From Candidatus Eiseniibacteriota bacterium (GTDB taxonomy: Bacteria; Eisenbacteria; RBG-16-71-46; JAFGJU01): a stretch of DNA of 34,644 bases. This document shows positions 25,122 through 34,358 of this stretch, in pieces. The stretch's first letter is position 1; every line of letters begins with the position of its first letter. Both the position numbers and the translations under genes were made by a program. The stretch lies in the NCBI GenBank assembly GCA_020349905.1, contig CP070702.1:1865403-1900046 (forward strand), written 5' to 3'. A model generated the notes under the pieces. The model did not search any database. It worked only from the letters and a program-made list of their open reading frames with translations, and had not been told where the DNA came from.

Positions 25122-25883
25122 CTACAATTTTCCTCTTTCCAGTCGCACCGGCTCCCTGTCCACGAGCGCCCTCAGCGCCTCCCTCTCCGCGCCGGTCAAC
25201 TCTCTCCAGGAACCCTTCGGAAGCTCGCCCAGTTCCAGCGGCCCCAGGCCCGTGCGCACCAGCGAACGCACGGTGAGCCCCACGACCGCACACATCTTCC
25301 TGACCTGTCTCTTTCGGCCTTCCCTTATGGAAAGGGCCAGCAGGTGGCCGCCCTCCCGGGGGCCCAGATATGAAACGCCGGCCGGCGAGGACCTGACTCC
25401 ATCTCCTATGTCCACTCCCTTCCTCATGGAAACGAGTGCCTTCTTCTCCGGGAGCTCGCCGACCAGGACACGATACCGCTTCTCAACCTGGTAACTGGGA
25501 TGAGTCAGCCTGAATGCAACGAGGCCGTCGTTGGTGAGAAGCAGCAGCCCTTCCGTGTCCTTGTCCAGCCGGCCGACCGAGAAGATGCGTCCGAGCGAGG
25601 CGGGAATCAGTTCCCTGAACGTGGGGCGGTTCCTGAAATCCCTGGCGCTGACGAGCACGCCGGCCGGCTTGTTGAGCATGACGTACCTCACCGAGGGCGG
25701 ATGCTCAGCCACCGGGCACCCGTCGAGCTCCACGACGTCCCTGCCGGGCACGACTCTGGTCCCTGGCAGAAGGACGGTCGCCCCATTCACCCGCACACGG
25801 CCCGCCCTGATGATCTCGTCGCATCTTCTCCGGCTCGCCACGCCCCTGGAGGCCAGGAACTTATTGAGACGATGTGCCTCCAT
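25122..25883 (-). CDS. rluB: Pseudouridine synthase RluB/RsuA family
   Basis: 253 residues. The N-terminal S4 RNA-binding domain occupies about residues 2-48 (RLNKFLASRGVASRRRCDE). The catalytic motif GRLDKDTEGLLLLTND has Asp107 as the expected nucleophile. The order and motif match the RsuA/RluB/RluE/RluF family, which modifies rRNA. RluB is my preference because the gene follows scpB, as in many genomes, but the target uridine is not proven. The ATG at 25883 overlaps the end of scpB by 23 bases. Confidence 0.9.
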   Translation of the reverse strand: MEAHRLNKFLASRGVASRRRCDEIIRAGRVRVNGATVLLPGTRVVPGRDVVELDGCPVAEHPPSVRYVMLNKPAGVLVSARDFRNRPTFRELIPASLGRIFSVGRLDKDTEGLLLLTNDGLVAFRLTHPSYQVEKRYRVLVGELPEKKALVSMRKGVDIGDGVRSSPAGVSYLGPREGGHLLALSIREGRKRQVRKMCAVVGLTVRSLVRTGLGPLELGELPKGSWRELTGAEREALRALVDREPVRLERGKL

Positions 25884-26475
25884 CTACCTCGGGCCCCGCG
25901 TCGCCCTCGACCTGCAGGCTCTCTTCGGTCTCCTCGACCTCACTCTGGTCCAGGATTTCCTTCAACTCAGAGAGTTTTGGAAGCTCCTCCAGCTCGTTCA
26001 GTCCGAAGTGTATCAGGAACTGCCGGGTGGTCCCGTACAGCAGCGGGCGTCCCACGCTCCTCGCCCTGCCCTTAATCGTCACGAGCCCGCGTTCCAGCAG
26101 CGTGTGAAGCGTGGCCGTGCTGTCCACGCCCCGGATTTCCTCTATGGCCGCCTTTGTAACGGGCTGCCTGTAGGCGATTATGGCCGACGTCTCAAGGGCG
26201 GCTCGAGAGAGCCGTGCCCGCCGTCTGTTCTTGCGCAGCCTCTCCAGCCACTCCGAGAATTCTTCCTTGCTGCAGAACTGAAAGCCGCCCGCGACCTGCA
26301 CTATCCTGAACGAGTGCGGCCCGTCGTCGTACTGCCGCCGCAGCTCGGTTACCGCGCTCAGCACGCTTTCTCCGGTGACATCACCCAAGAGTTCTGCAAG
26401 CTCGGCCACACCGAGCGGCGAATCGGAGGCGAAGAGTAGCGCCTCGATCACAGACTTAAGCCTCTCCTGTTCCAC
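25861..26475 (-). CDS. scpB: Condensin complex subunit ScpB
   Basis: 204 residues. ScpB forms winged-helix dimers that bind ScpA and the SMC ATPase in chromosome segregation. The sequence has the two winged-helix halves, starting at ERLKSVIEALLFASDSPLG and at LSRAALETSAIIAYRQPVTK, with the characteristic IRGVDS and GRARSVGRPLLYGTT. The C-terminal 35 residues are acidic. The start is GTG at 26475, with GGAGG nine bases upstream, and it overlaps scpA by 20 bases. No smc gene is in the window. Confidence 0.95.
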   Translation of the reverse strand: MEQERLKSVIEALLFASDSPLGVAELAELLGDVTGESVLSAVTELRRQYDDGPHSFRIVQVAGGFQFCSKEEFSEWLERLRKNRRRARLSRAALETSAIIAYRQPVTKAAIEEIRGVDSTATLHTLLERGLVTIKGRARSVGRPLLYGTTRQFLIHFGLNELEELPKLSELKEILDQSEVEETEESLQVEGDAGPEVDGGTSSQ

Positions 26476-27193
26476 TCCTCTCTTCCTCCAGCGAATAGAT
26501 CCAGATTTCCCCGAACACCTTTCTCTGAACTGCGCCGGCGCGCCCCATGCGCATGAGCTCCAGTATGCTTATGAAGGTCCCTATGATCTCAAGCCGCGTC
26601 CTTGCGGTCTCCAGTAGTTCCGAGAAGAGAAGCTTCCCCTTTGCCCGCAGGAGCCGCGATATCTCCTCGGTCCTCATGACGACGTCCAGCCCGTCGCTCT
26701 CTATCTCGTGAACCGGAGCGTCGACCACTCTCTCCAGTGCGCGCTTGAGGGCGTCCAGCAGGTCGAAAAGCGTAGTCTCTTCCAGCTCCACCTCTCCGTT
26801 CTCGAAGGCGATTTCAGAGTAACCCCGCTCGAAGACCAGGCGCCTGCCGTCTTCTCTCTCCCTGAGAGATCCTGCCACTTCCTTGAACCTCTTGTACTCC
26901 AGAAGCCTCCTGACCAGCTCCTGGCGAGGATCCTCTTCCTCCTCTTCCTCGACGGGACTGGCCGGAAGAAGCATCCTGGCCTTGATGCGCATGAGAGTGG
27001 CGGCCATGACCAGGAATTCCCCCGCCACGTCCAGGTCAAGCATCTGCATCATCTCTATGTAGGAGAGATACTGAAGGGTGATGCGGGCGATGGGGATGTC
27101 GTATATGTCTATCTCCTCCTTCTTGATCAGGTGCAGGAGAAGATCCAGGGGGCCTTCAAACCTGTCCAGCTTGATGTGATAGGGTGTTGACAT
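26456..27193 (-). CDS. scpA: Condensin complex kleisin subunit ScpA
   Basis: 245 residues. ScpA is the kleisin bridging the SMC heads. The N-terminus has the conserved FEGPLDLLLHLIKKEEIDI and the segment EFLVMAATLMRIKARMLLP, then an acidic run EEEEEED. The C-terminal winged helix ends the protein. It is followed by scpB with a 20-base overlap, the standard pair. The ATG at 27193 gives the family beginning at once. Confidence 0.96.
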   Translation of the reverse strand: MSTPYHIKLDRFEGPLDLLLHLIKKEEIDIYDIPIARITLQYLSYIEMMQMLDLDVAGEFLVMAATLMRIKARMLLPASPVEEEEEEDPRQELVRRLLEYKRFKEVAGSLREREDGRRLVFERGYSEIAFENGEVELEETTLFDLLDALKRALERVVDAPVHEIESDGLDVVMRTEEISRLLRAKGKLLFSELLETARTRLEIIGTFISILELMRMGRAGAVQRKVFGEIWIYSLEEERSGTGEA

Positions 27194-27249
27194 TCTCTTA
27201 CCTCGAGCTTACCGGACCGCGTCCGACAGCCGCGCTCGACGGGCGCGAG

Positions 27250-28239
27250 CTAGTCGTTCCACAGCTTCATCACCGAGCGCACGCTGTTCATGGTCTCTCT
27301 GGCGACCGCCCGTGCCCTGCCCGTCCCGTCCTCTATTATTTCCTCAAGCACCGAGGGATCGGACATGAGCTTCGTGCGCTTTTCCCTGATGGGTGCAAGG
27401 GCGTGCGCCACCTTCCTGGCAGCGTTCTCCTTGCAGGGTACGCACCCCAGGACCCCGGAGCGACAGTCCTTCTCTATCTCTTCCTTTTCCTCCGCGTTGA
27501 ATCTCTTGTGATACGTGAAGACCGTACACACCTCGGGATGTCCCGCGTCCCCGCGTCGTATCTTCTTGGGGTCGGTCACCGCGGTCTTCATCTTCCTCAT
27601 CATCTCTTCCGGACTGTCTCCCAGCTCGATGGTGTTCCCGACGGACTTGCTCATCCTCTTACCGTCCAGTCCCGGCAGTCTTGCGAACACGGTCAGTTTC
27701 GGCTGTGGTTCGGGAAAGACCTCTCCGTAGAGAGAGTTGAAACGCCTCGCGATCTCACGCGTGAGCTCCACGTGAGACACCTGGTCCTCGCCCACGGGCA
27801 CGAGGTCGGCCTTGTACATGAGGATGTCCGCGGCCTGAAGCACCGGGTAACCCAGAAGCCCGTAGGACACGTTGGTCCCCAGGTTGAGGTCCCTGACGAC
27901 CTCCTTCACAGTGGGGTTCCTCTCCAGTCGTGCCGTAGTCACGAGCATGGAGAACAGGAGATGAAGCTCGGCGTGCTCCTTGACCTTCGACTGCACAAAC
28001 AGGACCGCCTTTTCCGGGTCCAGACCGGAGCTGATCCAGTCCGCCACCATCTCGAGGGTGTCCTGCTTGATGTTGGCCGTGTCCTGGTACGAGGTGGTAA
28101 GCACGTGCCAGTCGGCCACCATGTGAAAGCTCTCGTATTCGTTCTGAAGCTGCACCCAGTTCTCGAGCGCACCTACCAGGTGCCCCAGGTGCAGTTTCCC
28201 CGTGGGCCTCATCCCGCTCAAGATCCTTCCTTTGGCCAT
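27250..28239 (-). CDS. trpS: Tryptophanyl-tRNA synthetase
   Basis: 329 residues, normal for a bacterial TrpRS, a class I synthetase charging tRNA-Trp. The HIGH motif appears as HLGH (residues 17-20, after GMRPTGKL) and the KMSKS motif as KRMSKS (194-199). The segment YPVLQAADILMYKADLVPVG is typical of the tryptophan site. It starts at ATG 28239, 81 bases after the M50 protease gene, and is 56 bases from scpA, an arrangement common in bacteria. Confidence 0.97.
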   Translation of the reverse strand: MAKGRILSGMRPTGKLHLGHLVGALENWVQLQNEYESFHMVADWHVLTTSYQDTANIKQDTLEMVADWISSGLDPEKAVLFVQSKVKEHAELHLLFSMLVTTARLERNPTVKEVVRDLNLGTNVSYGLLGYPVLQAADILMYKADLVPVGEDQVSHVELTREIARRFNSLYGEVFPEPQPKLTVFARLPGLDGKRMSKSVGNTIELGDSPEEMMRKMKTAVTDPKKIRRGDAGHPEVCTVFTYHKRFNAEEKEEIEKDCRSGVLGCVPCKENAARKVAHALAPIREKRTKLMSDPSVLEEIIEDGTGRARAVARETMNSVRSVMKLWND

Positions 28240-28320
28240 GTCAGTCGGTGTCCTCCCTCTTGTCCGCGAAGTCCCATCTTCTCCAGCGTCCGTCCCATAC
28301 CTCTCGTGATGCGCGCCACG

Positions 28321-28986
28321 TCACAGGACGAAGAACGAGCCCGCAATCAATTCGAAGAAACTCCTCAGCAGGATGACCGGTATCTCCAGAATGACCCGCC
28401 TCAGCGGCGGAAACATGAGTATCAGAATCAGTATCCACATCCCGTAGCCGGAAATCTGCCTGTACCGCATGGCGGCGTCGTAAGGAAGCAACGCTGCCAA
28501 CACGTGCGAACCGTCAAGGGGAGGCACGGGAATCAGATTGAATACGGCAAGAAGGCAGTTGATGTGCATACCGTAGAGCAACATGAATTTCACTGCCACA
28601 AGTGGACCCGCCGCCCCGTGCAGCGGCGGCAGCATCCTGTATATCAGGGCGAACGCCAGGGCCAGCATCAGGTTCGAAATCGGCCCCGACAGAGATACTT
28701 CCAGCTCTCCCCTTCGCACGTCTCTAAAATTCAAAGGATTCACAGGAACCGGCTTGGCCCATCCAATCAGAATCGTGGGCCTGAATCCCTGGGCCAGCAG
28801 GAAGAAGAGCGGAACGAGTATGCTTCCGAACAGGTCTATGTGAGGGATGGGATTGAGTGTGATTCTCCCCGCGTCTTTGGCGGTCCTGTCTCCTTGCCGT
28901 AGAGCAGCGAGGCCGTGAGCGCACTCGTGAACGACTATCGAGAACAGGAATATCGGAAGACTCAGAATGACCGAAGCTGGTGACAC
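28321..28986 (-). CDS. M50 (site-2 protease-like) membrane metalloprotease
   Basis: 221 residues with about five or six hydrophobic segments. The zinc motif HECAHG (His20, Glu21, His24) lies in the first membrane helix, and the third ligand sits in NLIPVPPLDGSHV, as in the short, PDZ-less M50B group. It would cut within the membrane, but its target is not indicated. The start is GTG at 28986, about 30 bases after the PP-loop gene. It lies upstream of trpS in a housekeeping run, an arrangement I have seen in several bacterial lineages. Confidence 0.92.
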   Translation of the reverse strand: MSPASVILSLPIFLFSIVVHECAHGLAALRQGDRTAKDAGRITLNPIPHIDLFGSILVPLFFLLAQGFRPTILIGWAKPVPVNPLNFRDVRRGELEVSLSGPISNLMLALAFALIYRMLPPLHGAAGPLVAVKFMLLYGMHINCLLAVFNLIPVPPLDGSHVLAALLPYDAAMRYRQISGYGMWILILILMFPPLRRVILEIPVILLRSFFELIAGSFFVL

Positions 28987-29013
28987 TCTCTGCTCAATTC
29001 TCCTCTGTGTTAC

Positions 29014-30015
29014 TCACTCTATTCTGAAGGCTTTCAGCTCGTCCGGGGCGAGTGGCGAGACATCCAGAACGCCTTCCTGACCGCCCGACGCCTTCCGCCA
29101 GTTCACGGGCACCCTCTTCTCTTGCTTGGCGTCGCTATGGGAGGCACATATCCTGGCCGAAGATTCCAGCGAGCCGTTGCCTCCCCCGCGCAGCAGCGCC
29201 ACCGGGCCCGGTATGGGCAGGGTCGAAAACACGAAATCCCCTGGCTCGGCCATGGACTCCAGTGCCTTGTTCTCCCCCTCGTTCCTTCCCACCACGAGCT
29301 TGTGCCCGTCTGCCAGACGGTAGTGCCGGCCCGCTCTCAGCAGGTTCACGTTCTTCATCGTGAGCTCCCCGTGTTCCACGAGGTCTTTGACCTTCCGCGC
29401 GTATGCGGGGTCCGTCAGAAGGCAGCCGCCCGCAGGACACGGATAGTCAGAGACGCCCATTTGCTGGGCGAGCTTCATCTGAGGCTTCCTGGACCTGCCA
29501 CTGACGGAGAGGAGCTTGGATCTGTCGACGATTCCTTTCTCCTCCGCCTCGGTGGGCGGGAGCAGCCCTGCGCTCAGGGGCCGCAGGAGACGACCCTCCA
29601 GGCCCGATTCCTTCTCTATCACCCTCATCGAGTCGCGTCTCTGGGACATGGGCCTTTCGCCGAGAACCTCGCCGGTAAACACGAACGAGGCGCCCTCTCT
29701 CTCCATCAGCTCCCTCGCCCTGGAGAACATCAGAATGCGACAGTCTATACAAGGGTTCATGTTCTTGCCGTAGCCGCGGGCCGGGCTCCTGACTACGTCC
29801 AAGTATTCCTCCCTCAGCGCTTCCACCCTGAGCTCCACGCCGAGGCTGCGGGCCACTTCGGTGGCCCTGCTTCCGCATCCGCCCTTGCCCGAGCACTGGC
29901 AGAACGGCGTGACAAAGCTCAGCGCTACGATCTCTATCCCCTGCTGCTTCATTAGATTTGCGGCCAGGGTGCTGTCAAGACCGCCCGATAGAAGTGCTAT
30001 CGCCTTTCGTTTCAC
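29014..30015 (-). CDS. PP-loop ATPase of the tRNA thiolation type (MnmA/ThiI-like)
   Basis: 333 residues. The ATP pyrophosphatase motif SGGLDST is at residues 10-16. Cysteines cluster in FCQCSGKGGC, NPCIDCR and YPCPAGGC, as in enzymes that form tRNA thiouridines using persulfide or an iron-sulfur cluster. No THUMP or rhodanese domain is seen, so it is not the long ThiI. The C-terminal part (LRAGRHYRLADGHKLVVGRN) resembles the NFACT-R/DUF814 domain found in this group. 4-thiouridine or 2-thiouridine synthesis is the likely role; the exact site is uncertain. The start is GTG at 30015. Confidence 0.8.
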   Translation of the reverse strand: MKRKAIALLSGGLDSTLAANLMKQQGIEIVALSFVTPFCQCSGKGGCGSRATEVARSLGVELRVEALREEYLDVVRSPARGYGKNMNPCIDCRILMFSRARELMEREGASFVFTGEVLGERPMSQRRDSMRVIEKESGLEGRLLRPLSAGLLPPTEAEEKGIVDRSKLLSVSGRSRKPQMKLAQQMGVSDYPCPAGGCLLTDPAYARKVKDLVEHGELTMKNVNLLRAGRHYRLADGHKLVVGRNEGENKALESMAEPGDFVFSTLPIPGPVALLRGGGNGSLESSARICASHSDAKQEKRVPVNWRKASGGQEGVLDVSPLAPDELKAFRIE

Positions 30016-30091
30016 CGCGATCCCTCGCCTCTGAAGCCCGAAACAGGTGCGAACCCCGGAGAATCAGAACCCCGAGAAGTCCGCCTCGCTT

Positions 30092-31456
30092 CTAGTATGT
30101 CGTCTTCTCCTTTTCCTGCTCTTTCCCGCCTTCTCCCGCTTCCACCTGCTCAGGCAGAATGCTGGCCAACGCGTACGCCTCGAAGTACTTCTTCGCGATC
30201 CTGATCACGTCCGCCTTGGTCACGGTCTGTATGCCTTCCAAATAACGGTCGGGGTAGTCGTATCCGGCACCCACGCATTCGTAGTAGGCGAAGTCGTAGG
30301 CCTGGTTGGCGTTGGATTCAAGCCGTATCATGTATGCGCCCCTCAGGTATCTCTTCGTATTACCGAGCTCCTCGTCAGTCACCTCTTCGTTGCGCAGCTT
30401 CTCGACCTCCCCGAGAATCCCGTCCCTGGCGATCTCGAACTGCCCGGGCTTGGTACCGATGTAGGCCCCCACGAACGCGTCCCTCGAGAATCCGGCGTAG
30501 AACGAACGCACTGCGTACCCGAGTCCTTTCTTATCTCTCAGCTCCGTGAAGAGCCTGGAGTCCATGGAGCCGCCCAGAATGCAGTCCAGGACGCGCGCCG
30601 CGTAGTAATCATCCTGCAGCACCCCCGGAGTGGGGTAGGCAATCACGAGCCACACCGAGGAGCTCTCCCTGAAACTCAACTCCTGCCGGGCACTTTCCAG
30701 AGACACTTCCGGCAGGACGACGGTCGGCTTTTCCGCCTCCACACCCATCGCGCCCAGCATGCGCCTAACGTCCTCCACGAACCTCTGTGCGTCCAGGTTT
30801 CCCACTGCAGCGATGACCATGTTGCGCGGAACGTAGAACCGCCTGTACGCCTCCACCACGTGTTCCCTTCCGAGGGAAGCCACGGTCTTTTCGTAGCCCT
30901 CTCCCGGCTTGTGAAACGGATGCTTCTCGTAAAGCACCTCTTGAGCCAGGTCGATGGCGCTCACAAGCAGGCGGTCCTTCTTCTGCTTCATCCTCTTGGC
31001 GATGAGCTCCTTCTCCTTTTCCACTTCGGCAGCTGGAAAAGTCGGATTTGCCATCACGTCGAAAAGAACTTCCAGCCCTTTCGCGAGCCCTTCGGTTGTA
31101 CAGGTCAACTGAACGAAGCCGGTTTCCTTTGTGGTTCCGGATTCCAGCCTCCCGCCAACGGATTCTATCTCGTTAACGATGTCCTCGGCGGTCCTGCTCT
31201 TCGTGCCCTTCAAGATGCACTGTTGGAGAAGCCCGGACACGCCTGCCTCACCGTCACTTTCGTACTTGGCCCCCATGCCCGCGAACAACTGAACGGAAAC
31301 CACGTCGTTGGCGTCCGATTCCTTGACCAGTACAGTGAGTCCGGTCTCTAAGACTGTCTTTTCCACGCCACTCGCGGGCTTAGCACCGGCCACTTCAGCC
31401 GGGGCCGCGCTCGACAGCACCGCGACGGCGGCAACCAAGGCAATCACTCTCAACAT
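30092..31456 (-). CDS. M16 peptidase-like protein without the zinc motif, exported
   Basis: 454 residues with a signal peptide (MLRVIALVAAVAVLSS and on). The M16 fold is clear, for example SKYESDGEAGVSGLL-like text and SRLFTELRDKKGLGYAVRSF with the R/Y pair. Where active members have HxxEH, it reads SGLLQQC, so zinc cannot bind and the protein is not a peptidase alone. Such chains pair with an active chain in M16B heterodimers. The active partner is encoded just upstream. I choose ATG 31456, since GGAGG is seven bases before it; GTG 31462 is the alternative. Confidence 0.88.
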   Translation of the reverse strand: MLRVIALVAAVAVLSSAAPAEVAGAKPASGVEKTVLETGLTVLVKESDANDVVSVQLFAGMGAKYESDGEAGVSGLLQQCILKGTKSRTAEDIVNEIESVGGRLESGTTKETGFVQLTCTTEGLAKGLEVLFDVMANPTFPAAEVEKEKELIAKRMKQKKDRLLVSAIDLAQEVLYEKHPFHKPGEGYEKTVASLGREHVVEAYRRFYVPRNMVIAAVGNLDAQRFVEDVRRMLGAMGVEAEKPTVVLPEVSLESARQELSFRESSSVWLVIAYPTPGVLQDDYYAARVLDCILGGSMDSRLFTELRDKKGLGYAVRSFYAGFSRDAFVGAYIGTKPGQFEIARDGILGEVEKLRNEEVTDEELGNTKRYLRGAYMIRLESNANQAYDFAYYECVGAGYDYPDRYLEGIQTVTKADVIRIAKKYFEAYALASILPEQVEAGEGGKEQEKEKTTY

Positions 31457-31522
31457 CTTCACTCCTCCGACGGCGCTTTCTCAGACTGTCTGGCCGTCCA
31501 CGAAGATTCTCAGCCAGATGCC

Positions 31523-32959
31523 TTAATGTCCCGAGGCACCGGCACTCCCTGACTCCTCATCAGGAAGGACCAGACCCATTGCGTAGTGCTTGGAAGAAGT
31601 GTACTTCCTGACGACTGCCCGGACCAGCTCCGGGGTGACCGAGTCCAGACGCTCTCGGTAGTAAAGGCAATCGTCCAGCGTCCCGGTCGTGTAGGCCCTC
31701 CCAATCGTGCTTGCTTTTCCGGCGCTGGTCTCCGTCTGAAAGGCAAAGGACGTTCGAAGCATCGCCTTTGCCTTCTCCACTTCGGCGTCCGACGGACCTT
31801 CCGTCGATAGGGCCTTCAGTTCCTCCAGCACCGCCGCCACGACGGCGTCCTCTTTGCCCGGTTCAAAGGTGACTTCGAAGCCCAGAACCCCCGCCCGTCT
31901 CAGGGCCCACTGCCACGCCTCAACGTGGCTGGCCAGCTTCTCGTTCTCGACGAGCCCCTGATGGAGTCTCGAGCTCTTTCCCTCGCCCAGGATGGCGGCC
32001 GCAACATCCAGTGTCAGGTTCTCGTGGCTACTTCGAAGGCCGTCCGTCACGAAGCCGAACATCATGTATCCCTGGTTGATGTCTCTCCTCTCGACACCGA
32101 TTCTGTTCTTCTTAAGCTCCGGAACCTCGAATCCCGGGTACGGGCTCCTGCCCGCAGGCAGCTGCTCGAAGTACCGGCCTATGGCTGCCAGCACTTGCTC
32201 GGTGTTCACGTCCCCCGTGACGACCACCGCCATGTTACCGGCCCTGTATTTCTCACCCAAGTAATCCTTGAAGGCCCGGGTGTTAATTGCATCCAGCGTC
32301 TCGAAATAGCCCAGCACGGGTCTCTCGTAGGGAGTTCCGGGGCCGAACTGCTTCTGAAACACCACGAACACCTGGCTAGAGGGCGTGTCTTCCTTGCGGC
32401 GTATCTCGGCCTTCACGACCTCCCTCTCCCTCTCCACTTCCTCCGGCTCGAACAGCGAGTTCATTAAGGCATCCGAAAGCACGTCAAGAGCGGTCAGGTA
32501 GTTCTCGCTCGGAACGGTGACGTAGTAGTGAGTGTACTCCACGGAGGTCCCGGCGTTGTTTCGCCCTCCCAGGCCCTTTATGATCCTGTCCATCTCACCA
32601 CGGGGATGCCTCTCGGTACCTTTGAAGAACATGTGTTCGAAGAAGTGCGAGATTCCGCTTTCCGCGTCCTTCTCACAGGCCGCGCCGGTCGAGCACCAGG
32701 CGTCGACGGTCACTATGGGAGAAGAGTGGGACTCCTTGACCAGGGCCACGAGACCGTTGGAGTAGGTCGCCTTGACAAGAGGGACCACCGTTCCCTTCTC
32801 TCCTTTAGCCAGTGTCTCTACCTCGTAAGTCAGCGCGCCGCGAGAGCTTTGCCCGTAGAGCAGAGACGCCCCCAGCAACGCGAGCACCAGAAACACAAGT
32901 CGAGCGCCTCTGGTCGACCAACTTCCTGCCGTGCAAGAACGTGCTTCACGCAGACTCAT
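31523..32959 (-). CDS. M16 zinc metallopeptidase, exported
   Basis: 478 residues with a signal-like hydrophobic stretch at 20-36. The zinc motif is HFFEH (His105, Glu108, His109), and Glu185 in EVVKAEIRRKE is at the spacing of the third ligand. It probably degrades peptides in the periplasm, together with the inactive M16 chain encoded 66 bases downstream. The ATG at 32959 has AGGAGG nine bases upstream. A near-consensus promoter lies about 110 bases upstream. Confidence 0.92.
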   Translation of the reverse strand: MSLREARSCTAGSWSTRGARLVFLVLALLGASLLYGQSSRGALTYEVETLAKGEKGTVVPLVKATYSNGLVALVKESHSSPIVTVDAWCSTGAACEKDAESGISHFFEHMFFKGTERHPRGEMDRIIKGLGGRNNAGTSVEYTHYYVTVPSENYLTALDVLSDALMNSLFEPEEVEREREVVKAEIRRKEDTPSSQVFVVFQKQFGPGTPYERPVLGYFETLDAINTRAFKDYLGEKYRAGNMAVVVTGDVNTEQVLAAIGRYFEQLPAGRSPYPGFEVPELKKNRIGVERRDINQGYMMFGFVTDGLRSSHENLTLDVAAAILGEGKSSRLHQGLVENEKLASHVEAWQWALRRAGVLGFEVTFEPGKEDAVVAAVLEELKALSTEGPSDAEVEKAKAMLRTSFAFQTETSAGKASTIGRAYTTGTLDDCLYYRERLDSVTPELVRAVVRKYTSSKHYAMGLVLPDEESGSAGASGH

Positions 32960-33071
32960 TTTCAGTGACCTCCTTCCGGAGCGGAGTCCGGCGCAGGGCC
33001 GCCCGGCGACCGAAACAGCTACGATGTTCTAGGGGGAGTACAGAGGCCGTGCAAGACCATTTCCATGTATC

Positions 33072-33100
33072 AGTCTAGAGGGCTTAACTCTCTATGTCAA
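33072..33100 (-). promoter_or_regulatory. Sigma-70-type promoter for the M16 operon
   Basis: On the minus strand, a perfect TTGACA (33100-33095) and TAGACT (33077-33072) are 17 bases apart. Transcription would start near 33065, with a leader of about 105 bases before the M16 ATG. It lies in the 261-base divergent gap with the plus-strand gene. No convincing plus-strand promoter was seen there. Confidence 0.65.
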
Positions 33101-33220
33101 GCGCCATCTCGTACTTGCGCGGATTCCCACAGGTAAGGGCTAAAGAAACTTGAGCTTCCTGCCGAAATGTGGAAGTGGAGAGGTCTCTGCGAGAAACGAC
33201 TTGCCCCAGGAGGTGGCTCG

Positions 33221-33796
33221 TTGAAGGGGACCAGTTTCGTTCTATGTCTCATCGCCCTGCTTGCCGCTGCAGGGCTGGCATCGCCCGCGCACGGGAACGA
33301 GTCCCACGACGAGGTAGCAACTCGCGTCGCAAGTCTGGAGAACCCCACCGTCAAGAGCGATCTTCCTCCGGCCAACACCCAGAGATGGTACACGAGCCTT
33401 CTGACCCAGCAACAGATAATCTCCGAGCGAATCGAGGACATGAGGAACAAGCTGCACCGAGACCTGCTGGGCACGCAGGATTTTCTGGACGAAGTGAGTG
33501 CGCTCTTCGAGAGAGCCGACAGGCTCTATGACCAGTGGAAGAAGGTGGAGACCCCCACGGCCACCAGGTCAACCGGGGAAAAGAAGTCAGAATTCGCTGA
33601 AGCCCCTGCCCCTCCGGAGCGAGAAGACGTCGCGGTGGGCAAGAGCCTCAACTACCTCAGACTGTCACTCATAAACTTCTTCCTGGGATACTGCGACTCC
33701 AACGGAAAGCAGATAGACGACGCGGAAAAGCAGGCCCGTCTCTCCAAACTCTGGCGGACACGCTCGCAGCTATTCGTAAACGCCCTGGATTCCTGA
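33221..33796 (+). CDS. Small secreted protein of unknown function
   Basis: 191 residues and the only plus-strand gene. From the TTG at 33221 (AGGAGG seven bases upstream) it begins with a classic signal peptide, KGTSFVLCLIALLAAAGLAS then PAHG. An ATG 54 bases upstream is in frame but would put a basic stretch before the signal. The mature part is hydrophilic and helix-rich (TSLLTQQQIISERIEDMRNK, FLDEVSALFERADRLYDQWK), with a Pro/Glu-rich linker in the middle. I do not recognise the family. It converges on the ferritin gene with a 14-base gap that contains a short inverted repeat (CTGAG-AAA-CTCAG at 33793-33805). Confidence 0.75.
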   Translation: MKGTSFVLCLIALLAAAGLASPAHGNESHDEVATRVASLENPTVKSDLPPANTQRWYTSLLTQQQIISERIEDMRNKLHRDLLGTQDFLDEVSALFERADRLYDQWKKVETPTATRSTGEKKSEFAEAPAPPEREDVAVGKSLNYLRLSLINFFLGYCDSNGKQIDDAEKQARLSKLWRTRSQLFVNALDS

Positions 33797-33810
33797 GAAA
33801 CTCAGAAGAG

Positions 33811-34329
33811 TCAAGGCATGACAAGCCCCGCCGGGGGCGTGAACACCCGAGCTCCCACCTCCTGATCCATCAGGAACAACCCCCCACCCTTGTCTCCCGC
33901 CAGCTTCAGCTTGGCCAGAATCGTGTTCACGCTGTCCACTTCCTCCACCTGTTCGGAGACGAACCACTGCAGGAACACTTCCGTTGCGTGGTCCTTCTCG
34001 CTCGCGGCCAGGTTCACGAGATTGTTGATCATGGCGGTGACCTTCTTCTCGTGCTTCAGTGTCGCCTCGAACATCCCTATCGCCGACTCAAACTTGGCGG
34101 GCGGCCCCTCGATGGCTTCGAGCACCGCGTGCTGCCCGACGCTGTTGAGGTAACCGTAGATGCGCAGGACGTGCGTCATCTCTTCCTGGGCCTGCACAAA
34201 GAACCAGTGTGCGAAGCCCTGCAGACCGATGAAGGATGAATACGATGACATAGAGAAATACAGGTATGCGGAATAAAGCTCCGCGTTCACCTGTTTGTTA
34301 AGTGCTTTCGCCATCTTCTTGCTAATCAT
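33811..34329 (-). CDS. ftnA: Ferritin (FtnA-type) iron storage protein
   Basis: 172 residues. The diiron ferroxidase ligands fall at the same numbers as in Escherichia coli FtnA: Glu17, Glu50, His53, Glu94, with Gln127 and Glu130 nearby. It oxidises Fe(II) and stores it in a 24-mer shell. The ATG at 34329 follows GGGAGG closely. The upstream open frame is a shadow through the tRNA gene and is not real. It is probably co-transcribed with tRNA-Ala, which ends 29 bases upstream. The tail KLAGDKGGGLFLMDQEVGAR is a typical C-terminal end. Confidence 0.94.
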   Translation of the reverse strand: MISKKMAKALNKQVNAELYSAYLYFSMSSYSSFIGLQGFAHWFFVQAQEEMTHVLRIYGYLNSVGQHAVLEAIEGPPAKFESAIGMFEATLKHEKKVTAMINNLVNLAASEKDHATEVFLQWFVSEQVEEVDSVNTILAKLKLAGDKGGGLFLMDQEVGARVFTPPAGLVMP

Positions 34330-34358
34330 CCAGAACCTCCCTTCGCCTGAAAGCAGAA

